Assembly (NCBI GenBank): GCA_009926405.1
Contig: RFOZ01000040.1
Location: forward strand, 1-13,710
DNA length: 13,710 nucleotides
Direction of reading: 5' to 3'
DNA from: Cytophagia bacterium
Lineage (GTDB): Bacteria > Bacteroidota > Bacteroidia > UBA7662
Both the position numbers and the translations under genes were made by a program. Each line of letters starts with the position of its first letter. Positions within the stretch are counted from its first letter, which is position 1. The notes beneath the pieces were generated by a model. The model searched no databases and had not been told where the DNA came from. It saw nothing but the letters and a program-made list of their open reading frames with translations. Shown here piece after piece: positions 1 through 6,979 of this stretch.

Positions 1-466
1 CGCCAAAGATGACTTCTTCGGCGCTACGGCTACCGTAGAGAAGTTGAATATTGGGAGCCGATGGATGACGCAAAGCCATCGATAACATCGAAAACAAAGG
101 GGTGATTCCAGACCCGGCACCCACCAGGACCAAGGGTGGCAGGGTAGGCATGGCAGGGTCCAAGGCGAAATTCCCGTAAGGAGGCAAAACATCCAAACGA
201 TCTCCCTCCTTGAGGTTGTCTAGCAAGTAATTGGAAACCAAACCACCGGGCAAACGCTTGACGCAGACCCCGAGGGTGGGGAGCTCCGCAGGATCCGTGA
301 AAATGGAATAGGAACGACGGTAGCTTTGGCCGCCTATGGAAACCATCAAGGTCAGGAATTGACCCGGAACAAAGGAAGAAATTTCTTCGCTACGGAAATA
401 AATCAAAAGGGCGTCCGGGGTTTCCCGAACCAGGCGGTGAACTTGGAGGTTTAGTTTTTCGGTCAT
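1..466 (-). CDS. paaE: Phenylacetyl-CoA epoxidase reductase subunit PaaE, N-terminal part (cut by left edge)
   Basis: This is the reductase of the multicomponent ring-1,2-phenylacetyl-CoA epoxidase. It passes electrons from NAD(P)H through FAD and a 2Fe-2S centre to the diiron oxygenase in the cytoplasm. The 155 visible residues cover the FAD domain, with the flavin-binding RRSYS at residues 50-54, and the start of the nucleotide-binding domain, with GAGSGITP at 116-123 and LYGSRSAEEVIF at 143-154. The plant-type ferredoxin domain expected at the C terminus lies beyond the window. The ATG at 466-464 follows the paaN stop by 5 bases, so the two are almost certainly co-transcribed. There is no Shine-Dalgarno sequence, as is usual in this phylum. 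The fold alone also fits other ferredoxin-NADP reductases of this type; the paaN neighbour makes PaaE the best name. Confidence 0.87.
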   Translation of the reverse strand, partial: MTEKLNLQVHRLVRETPDALLIYFRSEEISSFVPGQFLTLMVSIGGQSYRRSYSIFTDPAELPTLGVCVKRLPGGLVSNYLLDNLKEGDRLDVLPPYGNFALDPAMPTLPPLVLVGAGSGITPLFSMLSMALRHPSAPNIQLLYGSRSAEEVIFG

Positions 467-471
467 GGGGC

Positions 472-2157
472 TTAAGCGTTGGTATGGACGGCCACAAAAT
501 CCCGGCGACCAATCCAAACCATGCGTTGGTTTACAAAATTGGCATCGCAAAAGGATGCGGTTCCGGCCGCATTCCCACCCGTTCCGTGAAAATCAGAGAA
601 GGCGGCGTGTTGATTGAGGTAAATGGGTCCAGTCAGGTTGAAGGAGACCGGTACAAAGGCTTCTGCCAATCGATCCGCCATTTGATTACAGCGCTCGGCA
701 TCGGTGCAATAAATCCCACAGCTAAGGGCGCCGTGTTGTTTGATTTGTTCCAACATCAGGTTCATGGCCTGTTCGGAATCTTCGTATGGAATGACAAAGA
801 CGATGGGGCCGAATTGCTCTGTTCCAAACCAATCCTTACGATCCGGAGTGGCTTCAATGAGCAAAGGCGAGCAAGAGAGGGCATGGGGAAAGGCCTCGTG
901 GGCAACGGCTTCGGAACCCAAAAGCACGGCATCTCCGGCCTGATCCTGCATGGCCCGAATGCGATCCAAGGTTTTGGAATTTTGGATGGTTGCCAAAACC
1001 CCGGGCCCCATTTGCGGATGGTCCTTGATCTTCCGAAGGGCCTGGCTTAAGCCCTCTACCAAATCGCGGTAGCTGTGGTGTTGACCGTTGGCATCGGTCA
1101 CGCCCAGGGCAGGGAGGTAGATGTTCTGGGGCGCTGTGCACATTTGCCCAGCATAAAGCGAAACCGAAAAGGCGAGGTTATCCCAAACCGCTTTGAGGTC
1201 CGGTGCTGAATGCACCAAGACAGCGTTGACGCCTGCTTTTTCGGTAAAGATGGTTTTACCAAAGAGGCTTTGGGCTTCTAACCATTGCCCGAATTCGCTG
1301 TTACCGGTATAATCGATGGTGCGGACCTCGGGATGGGTGGCCAATTCTTTGGTAAGTGGATGGGCCGTGCTGTCGCAGGCCAGCTGGCAGAGCTCGGGGT
1401 TGAATCCGTTTTCTTGTAACACGGTTTGAATGACAGCCGTTACAATAGCAATTGGGTAAACGGCTTTGGGATGCGGTTTAACCAAAACCGGATTGCCAAC
1501 CGCCAGGCTGGCATAAATTCCGGGCAGGCTGTTCCAGGTGGGGAAGGTGGAACATCCAACGACCAAGCCCACGCCCTTACCAACCGGTTTCCAGGTTTTG
1601 TGTAATTCGACGGAGATTTTCCCCATGCTTTTGACCCAATCAGCCTGCTCGGCATAGCGGGTTTGTTCCTGCCAGGCCATGGCAACGCACTCCAGAGCGC
1701 GATCGGCTGCATGGGGTCCAGATGCTTGAAAAGACATCATATAGGACTGCCCGGAGGTATGCATGGTGGCGTGGGCGATTTCAACAAAATGATGGCGAAG
1801 ACGCATCAAGCTTTCCACCAAGATGGCGCAACGAAGTTCCGCCCCGGCTTGGAGCCAGGAGCTACGGGCTTGGACGGCCTTGGCGACCAGGGTTTTGTCC
1901 GCAAACACAGGATAACGAATGCCAAGCCCGCTTTGGAGATAAGGGGATATTTCTTCTCCCTCGAAGCGCAGCGGTTGTTCCTGCAACAGCCGGTCAAAAT
2001 CCTTGTTTAGCGAGGCATGGAAGGCCGCTTCCCCCTCAGCCGCCGCTTCGGAGGGGTAGGCTTTGGGATTCTCGGGGAAGGGGCTGAAATAACGACGATC
2101 ATGCAAGGCGGTAACGGCCTGTTGTAAGAGCGGACGATGGGTTTCTATCAGAGTCAT
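472..2157 (-). CDS. paaN: Phenylacetate degradation aldehyde dehydrogenase PaaN
   Basis: This 561-residue protein belongs to the aldehyde dehydrogenase superfamily and matches the PaaN type associated with phenylacetate catabolism, where it acts after ring opening of oxepin-CoA. ALDH landmarks are all present: the substrate-positioning Asn at 209 in TWNSLPG, the general base Glu306 in TEKAGVN, and the nucleophile Cys340 in AGQMCTAPQ. The Glu-to-Cys spacing of 34 is the classic ALDH value. The whole length is dehydrogenase. There is no C-terminal MaoC-type hydratase domain, unlike E. coli PaaZ (about 680 residues), so the hydrolase step must come from another protein. The ATG start gives the full N-terminal extension typical of the family. 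It is the first gene of a leftward unit with paaE and is divergent from the carboxylase gene across a 78-base spacer. Family assignment is firm; the exact in vivo step is known from relatives only. Confidence 0.9.
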   Translation of the reverse strand: MTLIETHRPLLQQAVTALHDRRYFSPFPENPKAYPSEAAAEGEAAFHASLNKDFDRLLQEQPLRFEGEEISPYLQSGLGIRYPVFADKTLVAKAVQARSSWLQAGAELRCAILVESLMRLRHHFVEIAHATMHTSGQSYMMSFQASGPHAADRALECVAMAWQEQTRYAEQADWVKSMGKISVELHKTWKPVGKGVGLVVGCSTFPTWNSLPGIYASLAVGNPVLVKPHPKAVYPIAIVTAVIQTVLQENGFNPELCQLACDSTAHPLTKELATHPEVRTIDYTGNSEFGQWLEAQSLFGKTIFTEKAGVNAVLVHSAPDLKAVWDNLAFSVSLYAGQMCTAPQNIYLPALGVTDANGQHHSYRDLVEGLSQALRKIKDHPQMGPGVLATIQNSKTLDRIRAMQDQAGDAVLLGSEAVAHEAFPHALSCSPLLIEATPDRKDWFGTEQFGPIVFVIPYEDSEQAMNLMLEQIKQHGALSCGIYCTDAERCNQMADRLAEAFVPVSFNLTGPIYLNQHAAFSDFHGTGGNAAGTASFCDANFVNQRMVWIGRRDFVAVHTNA

Positions 2158-2173
2158 GAATGGTAGGTTGGAT

Positions 2174-2207
2174 TCGGTAAAAATAGGTTAGTGCTTACCT
2201 TTACCGA
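2174..2207. promoter_or_regulatory. Interrupted palindrome in the paaN/carboxylase divergent spacer, candidate operator
   Basis: Arms TCGGTAAA (2174-2181) and TTTACCGA (2200-2207) are perfect inverted repeats separated by 18 bases. They sit in the only 78 bases between two divergent genes. Imperfect matches to the Bacteroidota -7 element TAnnTTTG lie on both strands inside it: TACCTTTA at 2196-2203 on the plus strand and TATTTTTA at 2185-2178 on the minus strand. Neither has a TTG at the expected spacing. A repressor bound here could control both directions. The palindrome is seen; its function is inference. Confidence 0.4.
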
Positions 2208-2235
2208 TAGCACCCCTACCCAACATTCGAGGATT

Positions 2236-3783
2236 ATGAAAGGTTTTGAAACCTACCAAGAGAAGAAAATTCAGAGCATGCAAGGCGGCGGAAGCGCGCG
2301 CATGGAGGCCCAGCACCGCAAAGGCAAACTGAGCGCCCGCGAGCGTTTGGAGGTTTTGTTGGACCCCGGTTCCTTTGAGGAAATGGGTGGGTTCGTGACG
2401 CATCGTTGCCGTGATTTTGGTTTGGAGGAGGAAGTTTATTTGGGAGACGGGGTGGTTACCGGCCTGGGTACGGTGAATGGACAACGCATTGCGATCTTTT
2501 CTCAAGACTTCACGGTTTTGGGGGGATCCTTGTCCGAGACCCATGCCGAAAAAATTATCAAACTCATGGACTTGGCCCTGCGAATCGGGGTTCCGGTGGT
2601 GGGCTTGAACGACTCGGGCGGAGCTCGGATCCAGGAAGGTGTCACATCCCTGGCAGGTTATGCCGATATCTTTTACCGCAATGTCAAGGCCTCCGGGTTG
2701 GTGCCACAGCTTTCGGTTATCATGGGTCCCTGTGCAGGGGGTGCCGTTTATTCTCCGGCCATTACGGATTGGATTTTTATGGTGGAACAAACCTCCTACA
2801 TGTTCGTGACCGGTCCCAATGTGGTCAAAACGGTGACCCACGAGGAGGTGACCTCCGAAGAATTGGGTGGGGCCCAAACCCATGCTACCCGCTCGGGGAT
2901 TGCCCATTTTACCTACCCCAACGAGGTCGAATGCCTTCAAGGGGTTCGTCGCCTGCTCAGTTATTTGCCACCCAATTGCGCCGTTCGACCCCATCGAGGG
3001 GCGGGATGGCCTCAGCCGACCGAAGCGGACCGTCGGCCTGCACTCGACCGTGTCATACCCGAAAGTTCCAACAGCCCCTATGATATGCAGGAGGTCGTCT
3101 CTGCCTTGGTGGATGAGGGGTCCTGGATGGAGGTTCAACCCGATTTTGGGGGTAATATCCTGGTGGGCTTTGCCCGCATGGGCGATCAAACCATCGGGGT
3201 GGTGGCCAACCAGCCCATGATTCTGGCGGGGGTTCTGGATAACAATGCATCGCGCAAGGCGGCCCGTTTTGTTCGGTTTTGCGATGCTTTTCAAATACCC
3301 CTTTTGGTATTGGTGGACGTACCCGGTTTTTTACCCGGCACCGAGCAAGAATGGAACGGGATTATCACCAACGGGGCCAAATTGTTGTACGCCTTTTCGG
3401 AAGCTACGGTTCCCAGAGTTTCGCTTATTACCCGCAAGGCCTACGGTGGTGCCTACGATGTCATGAATTCCAAGCATATTGGTGCCGATATCAACCTGGC
3501 CTGGCCCTCTGCCGAAATCGCGGTGATGGGCCCCAAGGGTGCTGCCGAAATCATTTTTAAGAGCGAAATTGCTTCAAGCAAAAATCCTGAAGAGACTCTA
3601 AATCAAAAAGTTAACGAATACACCGAAAAATTCGCCAACCCCTACATTGCTGCGTCAAGGGGCTTTGTGGACAACGTCATCTTGCCATCCGAAAGTCGCA
3701 GGAGTATCCTTCGAGCCTTTGGAGCCCTTCAAACCAAGGCTCATCAGCCTTTACCCAAAAAACACGGAAACATTCCCCTATGA
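2236..3783 (+). CDS. pccB: Acyl-CoA (propionyl-CoA) carboxylase carboxyltransferase beta subunit
   Basis: This subunit moves the carboxyl group from carboxybiotin to an acyl-CoA, most likely propionyl-CoA, giving methylmalonyl-CoA. The product of 515 residues has the usual length and the two crotonase-like carboxyltransferase halves. The N half includes DSGGAR at 126-131 and the oxyanion-hole segment PCAGGAVYS at 165-173. The C half includes VPGFLPGTEQE and the second oxyanion segment GGAYDVM starting at Gly404. Asp408 in that motif matches the residue that, in actinobacterial carboxylases, distinguishes propionyl-CoA-type from acetyl-CoA-type enzymes. The ATG at 2236 is preferred over an in-frame upstream start at 2191, because the extra 15 residues are unlike the family and would overlap the palindrome. 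No biotin carboxylase or carrier subunit is present in the window. Methylcrotonyl-CoA carboxylase is a less likely alternative. It overlaps the next gene by 4 bases. Confidence 0.9.
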   Translation: MKGFETYQEKKIQSMQGGGSARMEAQHRKGKLSARERLEVLLDPGSFEEMGGFVTHRCRDFGLEEEVYLGDGVVTGLGTVNGQRIAIFSQDFTVLGGSLSETHAEKIIKLMDLALRIGVPVVGLNDSGGARIQEGVTSLAGYADIFYRNVKASGLVPQLSVIMGPCAGGAVYSPAITDWIFMVEQTSYMFVTGPNVVKTVTHEEVTSEELGGAQTHATRSGIAHFTYPNEVECLQGVRRLLSYLPPNCAVRPHRGAGWPQPTEADRRPALDRVIPESSNSPYDMQEVVSALVDEGSWMEVQPDFGGNILVGFARMGDQTIGVVANQPMILAGVLDNNASRKAARFVRFCDAFQIPLLVLVDVPGFLPGTEQEWNGIITNGAKLLYAFSEATVPRVSLITRKAYGGAYDVMNSKHIGADINLAWPSAEIAVMGPKGAAEIIFKSEIASSKNPEETLNQKVNEYTEKFANPYIAASRGFVDNVILPSESRRSILRAFGALQTKAHQPLPKKHGNIPL

Positions 3784-4397
3784 TGATTCAATTAAGAAAT
3801 ACCCTTCTTTTCCTGATTCTTTTTGGCCTGACCGCGTGGGCCGTTTTGGAAGCCACGCGATCCTGTTCCGAAGAACCTTCAGCGACCACCCGCTTGACGG
3901 CCCCGGAAGTTCCGAGCCCGGCTTTGGGGAATAAAAACGGTAGCCCTTCCATCGCATACATTCGTTCCGAGGAAGTGGCCCGGGATTTTGTATGGATGGC
4001 CCGTCAAAAAGACGCTCTCAAGGCTCGTCTCCTGAAGGCCGAAAAGGAATGGGAGGGGGAGGCCACTCGTTTTCAAAAAGACCTACAGGATTTTCAACGA
4101 AAAGCTGCCGGGATGGGGGAATCCCAACGACAGATGACCGAACAAAGCCTTGCCCGTCGTCAGCAGAACTTGGAGCAAATGAGGGAGGGCATGGTGGCCG
4201 AATTGTCCAAGACCGAAGAAGCCTTGGACGCTCGGTTAAGGTCCCTCATGGAAGGAGAATTCAAGGCTTTTGCTCAGGGTGCTGGCTACGATTACTTATG
4301 GGCCTTGCAACCGGGTTCAGGGCTATTGTATGGGGACAGTGCTCGTGATGTGACCCGCAGTCTCGTCGACTTTTTGAACCAACGGCATCCTCGCTAA
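3780..4397 (+). CDS. OmpH/Skp-like periplasmic chaperone family protein
   Basis: This 205-residue protein has an N-terminal hydrophobic segment (about 8-23) that could be an uncleaved anchor or a signal peptide. A Pro/Ser-rich linker follows, then the OmpH-type start IAYIRSEEV at 58-66. A long charged helix rich in Glu, Lys, Arg and Gln runs from about 72 to 160 and should form the coiled-coil tentacle. It ends with a conserved-looking tail, YDYLWALQPGSGLLYGDSA, at 170-188. Relatives of Skp bind unfolded outer-membrane proteins in the periplasm; that role is inferred here. Cys29 has no good lipobox (TRSC), so lipidation is doubtful. The start codon lies in ATGATG, where the first ATG overlaps the carboxylase stop by 4 bases, so translation is probably coupled. 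The usual bamA neighbour is absent. It could instead be a generic coiled-coil envelope protein. Confidence 0.78.
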   Translation: MMIQLRNTLLFLILFGLTAWAVLEATRSCSEEPSATTRLTAPEVPSPALGNKNGSPSIAYIRSEEVARDFVWMARQKDALKARLLKAEKEWEGEATRFQKDLQDFQRKAAGMGESQRQMTEQSLARRQQNLEQMREGMVAELSKTEEALDARLRSLMEGEFKAFAQGAGYDYLWALQPGSGLLYGDSARDVTRSLVDFLNQRHPR

Positions 4398-4420
4398 AGA
4401 TCAGGAAAATTCCGGAATCC

Positions 4421-5464
4421 CTACCAGAACCAGCCTTTGTCCAAAAAGAGACGAAAAGCCAGGCCTGAACCCAGGGCAGCTAAAATCCAAAATCGCTGAG
4501 GTTTGAGCATGCGTAGGTCCCGTACGATGATGAATTCTTTTTCCCTGTAAAATGGCAAAAACATCATCATGGCCAAATAAACAATACCAAACTCTGCGAG
4601 GTATACCATTTCGTGCATGGAATCACCCAACCTCGGCATGGTCCCAGACCCCCGGAGGAAAAAATCAACGCTTAGGGTATGAAGGAGGAGAATAAAAAGG
4701 GATCCCGCCAGCACAGGCAGTCCTACAAAAAAATGAAGATATTTAAGCCTTTCTTCTTTGTAAACCAGATGTTTAGAGTATGATGTTTCGAGTGCAAATA
4801 GAACCCAAATCGACGAAAGCAAAAACAGAACACCGATGCTAACCATTGACAAACCAAAGACGATGCTAGAATTGAGGTACAACCAACCGGCTAAATAGCC
4901 AAATTCTTCAAAAGCCGCGATTCCGGGCAAAACCGAACCCCAAGCCCGCATCATGCTGTGCAAAAACAACCAAAAAGCAAATTGGCGATAAGGGCCTTCT
5001 CGTTGTTTGGTCCAATGAAAAAGTGAGAAATAAAGGACGAATTGAATGAAATTAACGACAAGGGGTGCGCTAAAAATGGAAATAGCATCCGAGCTTTCCC
5101 AGCCGGTGATGTTGGTAAAAAGGATTTTATGGTAGAAAATCACAGGTCCTCGGTTGGATAAATCGGCGAGAACAGCGGAAGCAATTTTGCCGGGAAAGTA
5201 AACCGCCAAGTAGGACAAGACGAAAAAGGCGAAGGAATTTAAGCTCGTATTTCGCAGATAATAAGGGATATCCTTGGTTGAAGACTTTAGGCTTTTACCA
5301 GGATTATACACCATGCGATCCTTGTCATCGGGACCCAGCCTCGTATCCTCGGGTTTGTTTAAATCTTCGTCAATGCGGTCATTTATCCTTGATTTGGATC
5401 GACGGCGTTGTCCGCTGTGATTTCCTCCTGATGACTTTTTTGACCTTGGACCTAATCCGAACAT
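4421..5464 (-). CDS. Hypothetical multipass membrane protein with a charged N-terminal tail
   Basis: I do not recognise this family. The 347-residue product starts with about 70 hydrophilic residues rich in Lys, Arg, Ser, Gly and Asp. About seven hydrophobic segments follow, near 78-102, 129-150, 162-185, 200-225, 243-264, 288-306 and 325-340. The loops carry several aromatic residues, and the C terminus is WFW. I see no HExxH, no Walker motif, no CxxC and no obvious transporter signature. The ATG at 5464 is chosen over an in-frame TTG at 5482, because the TTG lies inside a perfect TAAATTTG promoter-like element. An internal ATG at about residue 51 is possible but would remove the tail. It converges on the OmpH-like gene with only 23 bases between stops, and is divergent from the FAD oxidoreductase. 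Membrane topology is a visual estimate. Confidence 0.75.
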   Translation of the reverse strand: MFGLGPRSKKSSGGNHSGQRRRSKSRINDRIDEDLNKPEDTRLGPDDKDRMVYNPGKSLKSSTKDIPYYLRNTSLNSFAFFVLSYLAVYFPGKIASAVLADLSNRGPVIFYHKILFTNITGWESSDAISIFSAPLVVNFIQFVLYFSLFHWTKQREGPYRQFAFWLFLHSMMRAWGSVLPGIAAFEEFGYLAGWLYLNSSIVFGLSMVSIGVLFLLSSIWVLFALETSYSKHLVYKEERLKYLHFFVGLPVLAGSLFILLLHTLSVDFFLRGSGTMPRLGDSMHEMVYLAEFGIVYLAMMMFLPFYREKEFIIVRDLRMLKPQRFWILAALGSGLAFRLFLDKGWFW

Positions 5465-5479
5465 GTCATTAAATTTATT

Positions 5480-5487
5480 CAAATTTA
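5480..5487 (-). promoter_or_regulatory. Candidate -7 promoter element (TAAATTTG) of the membrane-protein gene
   Basis: Read leftward, TAAATTTG fits the Bacteroidota -7 consensus TAnnTTTG exactly and lies 15 bases before the chosen ATG at 5464. No TTG is found at the usual 17-23 base spacing upstream, so support is partial. The segment is also half of a direct repeat of AAATTTA (5471-5477 and 5481-5487). Confidence 0.35.
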
Positions 5488-5571
5488 GCGAATTGAGAAG
5501 ATTTACGATTCTTGCTAGGAAGTTCTCTTGTCAAACTTGCTCGGGAATCCGCCCTTTTGCTATCGTTAAGT

Positions 5572-5591
5572 TACATAATTAATATTATGTA
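5572..5591. promoter_or_regulatory. 20-base palindrome in divergent control region, candidate operator
   Basis: TACATAAT (5572-5579) and ATTATGTA (5584-5591) are perfect inverted arms around the 4-base centre TAAT. The site lies between the divergent membrane-protein and FAD-oxidoreductase genes, about 110 bases from each start. A TATAAT stretch overlaps its right end (5590-5595). The size and spacing fit a dimeric repressor site, but its AT-rich composition makes a chance palindrome possible. The surrounding 237 bases (5465-5701) hold no convincing small gene. Confidence 0.35.
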
Positions 5592-5623
5592 TAATAGAAA
5601 GGAGCGAATTGATCCGTTCACCT

Positions 5624-5650
5624 CAAAGGTCCTCTTTGCGTTAACCTTTG
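5624..5650 (+). promoter_or_regulatory. Small hairpin upstream of the FAD oxidoreductase gene
   Basis: CAAAGGT (5624-5630) pairs perfectly with ACCTTTG (5644-5650) over a 13-base loop. An alternative fold pairs CAAAG (5624-5628) with CTTTG (5634-5638). The structure lies 51 bases before the preferred ATG and may be part of the 5' leader. It is too short to name as a riboswitch or terminator, and there is no U tract. Confidence 0.22.
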
Positions 5651-5701
5651 CAAATCCAAAGCGCCCCCTCCTCCAACCATAACCAAAAATTAGTTTCATC
5701 C

Positions 5702-6979
5702 ATGCTTCCGTATTCAAGCCTTTCGTTTTGGGAATTCGATTCTTTCAAAGGTCCTTGGGATTTTGTGATTATAGGTGCTGGCGTCACCGGCTTGAATGCG
5801 GCGATTGAACTCAAAAAGCAAAAACCGACCCTACGGGTTCTTGTTTTGGAAGCCAAAAATACCGGCGCTGTGGCAAGTTCCAGGAGCGCAGGTTTTCTGT
5901 GTTTGGGCAGCCCCAGCGAACAATGGGCTCAGATGGATGCCCTCGGTGAAACGGCTTGGATGCATTGGACAGCCGCCAAGTGGGCCGGTATTCAGCGGAT
6001 GCTTCGTCTTCTGGGTACTAAATCTATGAAATACAGTCGGGTAAAGGCTTATGAAATTGTTCCGCTTCCGGGGGCTTTCAGACGCAGTGATGTGGATATA
6101 GACCGGGTGGTGCACGATATGAAATTGCTTAACGAGCGGATGCAGAAGGTCGCGTCTCAGCCCCTGCCTTTTAGGTCGGAACGGAAAAGAAAGAAGGTCG
6201 CCGAGATTCCTTTGCCTTTTCCCTACTATGGAAACACCTTGTCCTTGGGTACGAAGCAAGGTTGGGGAATGGACGCAACGATGGCCCTCCCGATTGCCTT
6301 TGAGGGTCAGGTCCATCCCATGATTTTGCTTCATTCGCTCAAACGCTATGCAACCAACCTGGGCATTCATATCCTCCAGGGCTTTCCGGTCGCTTCCTTA
6401 GGCCCCGTGGATAGGGATTTGCAAGAAATTTATTTTGATAATCAATTGATTATTAAATCAAAAAATATTATTTTATGTACGAATGCTTTAACAAATAACT
6501 TGGTTCCACAACCCCAAGTGATTCCTCAGCGGGGTCAAATTTTGGTTAGCGCACCGATTCCAGGCGGCCTACCGAACCGGCTTAAAGGGAATTTTCACGG
6601 GGATGCGGGTTACCTCTATTACCGCAACTTAGGAAACGACCGCCTTCTCTTGGGAGGAGCCCGCAACCTGGATTTTCAAAAAGAACAAAGCGATCAATGG
6701 GCCGAGAATCCAGCCATCACCGATCAACTAACCCAGTATGCCCATCGTGTTTTGGGCATGAAGCCAGAGGATTTGGTTTGGGAGCAAGCCTGGAGTGGTA
6801 CCATGGGATTTACCGCTACGGGTGTTCCCCATCTCCAGGATATGGGCGGTCAACGCTGGTTGGTCGCCGGTATGAACGGCATGGGAATGGCCTTGGGACC
6901 TGAAATGGGCCGAAGGGTGGCCCGTTGGGCTTTGGCCCCCGGAAACATTGATCCCCAAAAAGCAGGGTTGCTTCCCTAA
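5702..6979 (+). CDS. FAD-dependent oxidoreductase, DAO family
   Basis: This predicted soluble flavoenzyme of 425 residues belongs to the D-amino-acid/glycine-oxidase-like (DAO) family, which oxidises C-N bonds of amino acids or amines. The dinucleotide-binding fold is clear: GAGVTG at 25-30 with Glu50 ending the second strand for the adenosine ribose. It is followed by VASSRSAGFLCLGS, which is where relatives of the PuuB/DadA group place the flavin-contact segment. The C-terminal region has WSGTMGFT and GMNGMGMALGPEMGRRVA, typical of the FAD-pyrophosphate-binding end of this family. The substrate cannot be told from sequence. The ATG at 5702 is preferred; a TTG at 5648 would add 18 unconvincing polar residues and would place the start inside the hairpin. 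It shares no operon with its neighbours: it is divergent from the membrane-protein gene, and its stop overlaps that of trxB by 4 bases on the opposite strand. Confidence 0.82.
   Translation: MLPYSSLSFWEFDSFKGPWDFVIIGAGVTGLNAAIELKKQKPTLRVLVLEAKNTGAVASSRSAGFLCLGSPSEQWAQMDALGETAWMHWTAAKWAGIQRMLRLLGTKSMKYSRVKAYEIVPLPGAFRRSDVDIDRVVHDMKLLNERMQKVASQPLPFRSERKRKKVAEIPLPFPYYGNTLSLGTKQGWGMDATMALPIAFEGQVHPMILLHSLKRYATNLGIHILQGFPVASLGPVDRDLQEIYFDNQLIIKSKNIILCTNALTNNLVPQPQVIPQRGQILVSAPIPGGLPNRLKGNFHGDAGYLYYRNLGNDRLLLGGARNLDFQKEQSDQWAENPAITDQLTQYAHRVLGMKPEDLVWEQAWSGTMGFTATGVPHLQDMGGQRWLVAGMNGMGMALGPEMGRRVARWALAPGNIDPQKAGLLP

Noticed and set aside
484..1050. Plus-strand open frame opposite paaN
   Set aside because: It is antisense to conserved ALDH residues, with no recognisable protein features or promoter.
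2188..3294. Long minus-strand open frame (368 codons) opposite the carboxylase gene
   Set aside because: Its translation is rich in His, Gly, Arg and Pro with no domain pattern, and it lies fully opposite a conserved gene. It is a codon-bias shadow.
4398..4420. ATTCCGGAAT palindrome (4409-4418) between convergent stops, considered as a terminator
   Set aside because: The stem would be only 3 pairs around a 4-base loop, with no adequate U tract. It is too weak for an intrinsic terminator.
5648..5701. TTG-initiated extension of the FAD oxidoreductase
   Set aside because: The 18 added residues look unlike the family and the start would fall in the hairpin. The ATG at 5702 places the dinucleotide-binding fold at the normal distance.
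5465..5701. Possible small RNA or small protein gene in the divergent region
   Set aside because: No tRNA-like fold, no credible short reading frame with start and stop, and no terminator-like hairpin with a U tract was seen.
5831..6370. Minus-strand 179-codon frame opposite the FAD oxidoreductase
   Set aside because: It is antisense to a conserved flavoenzyme and shows no domain features.
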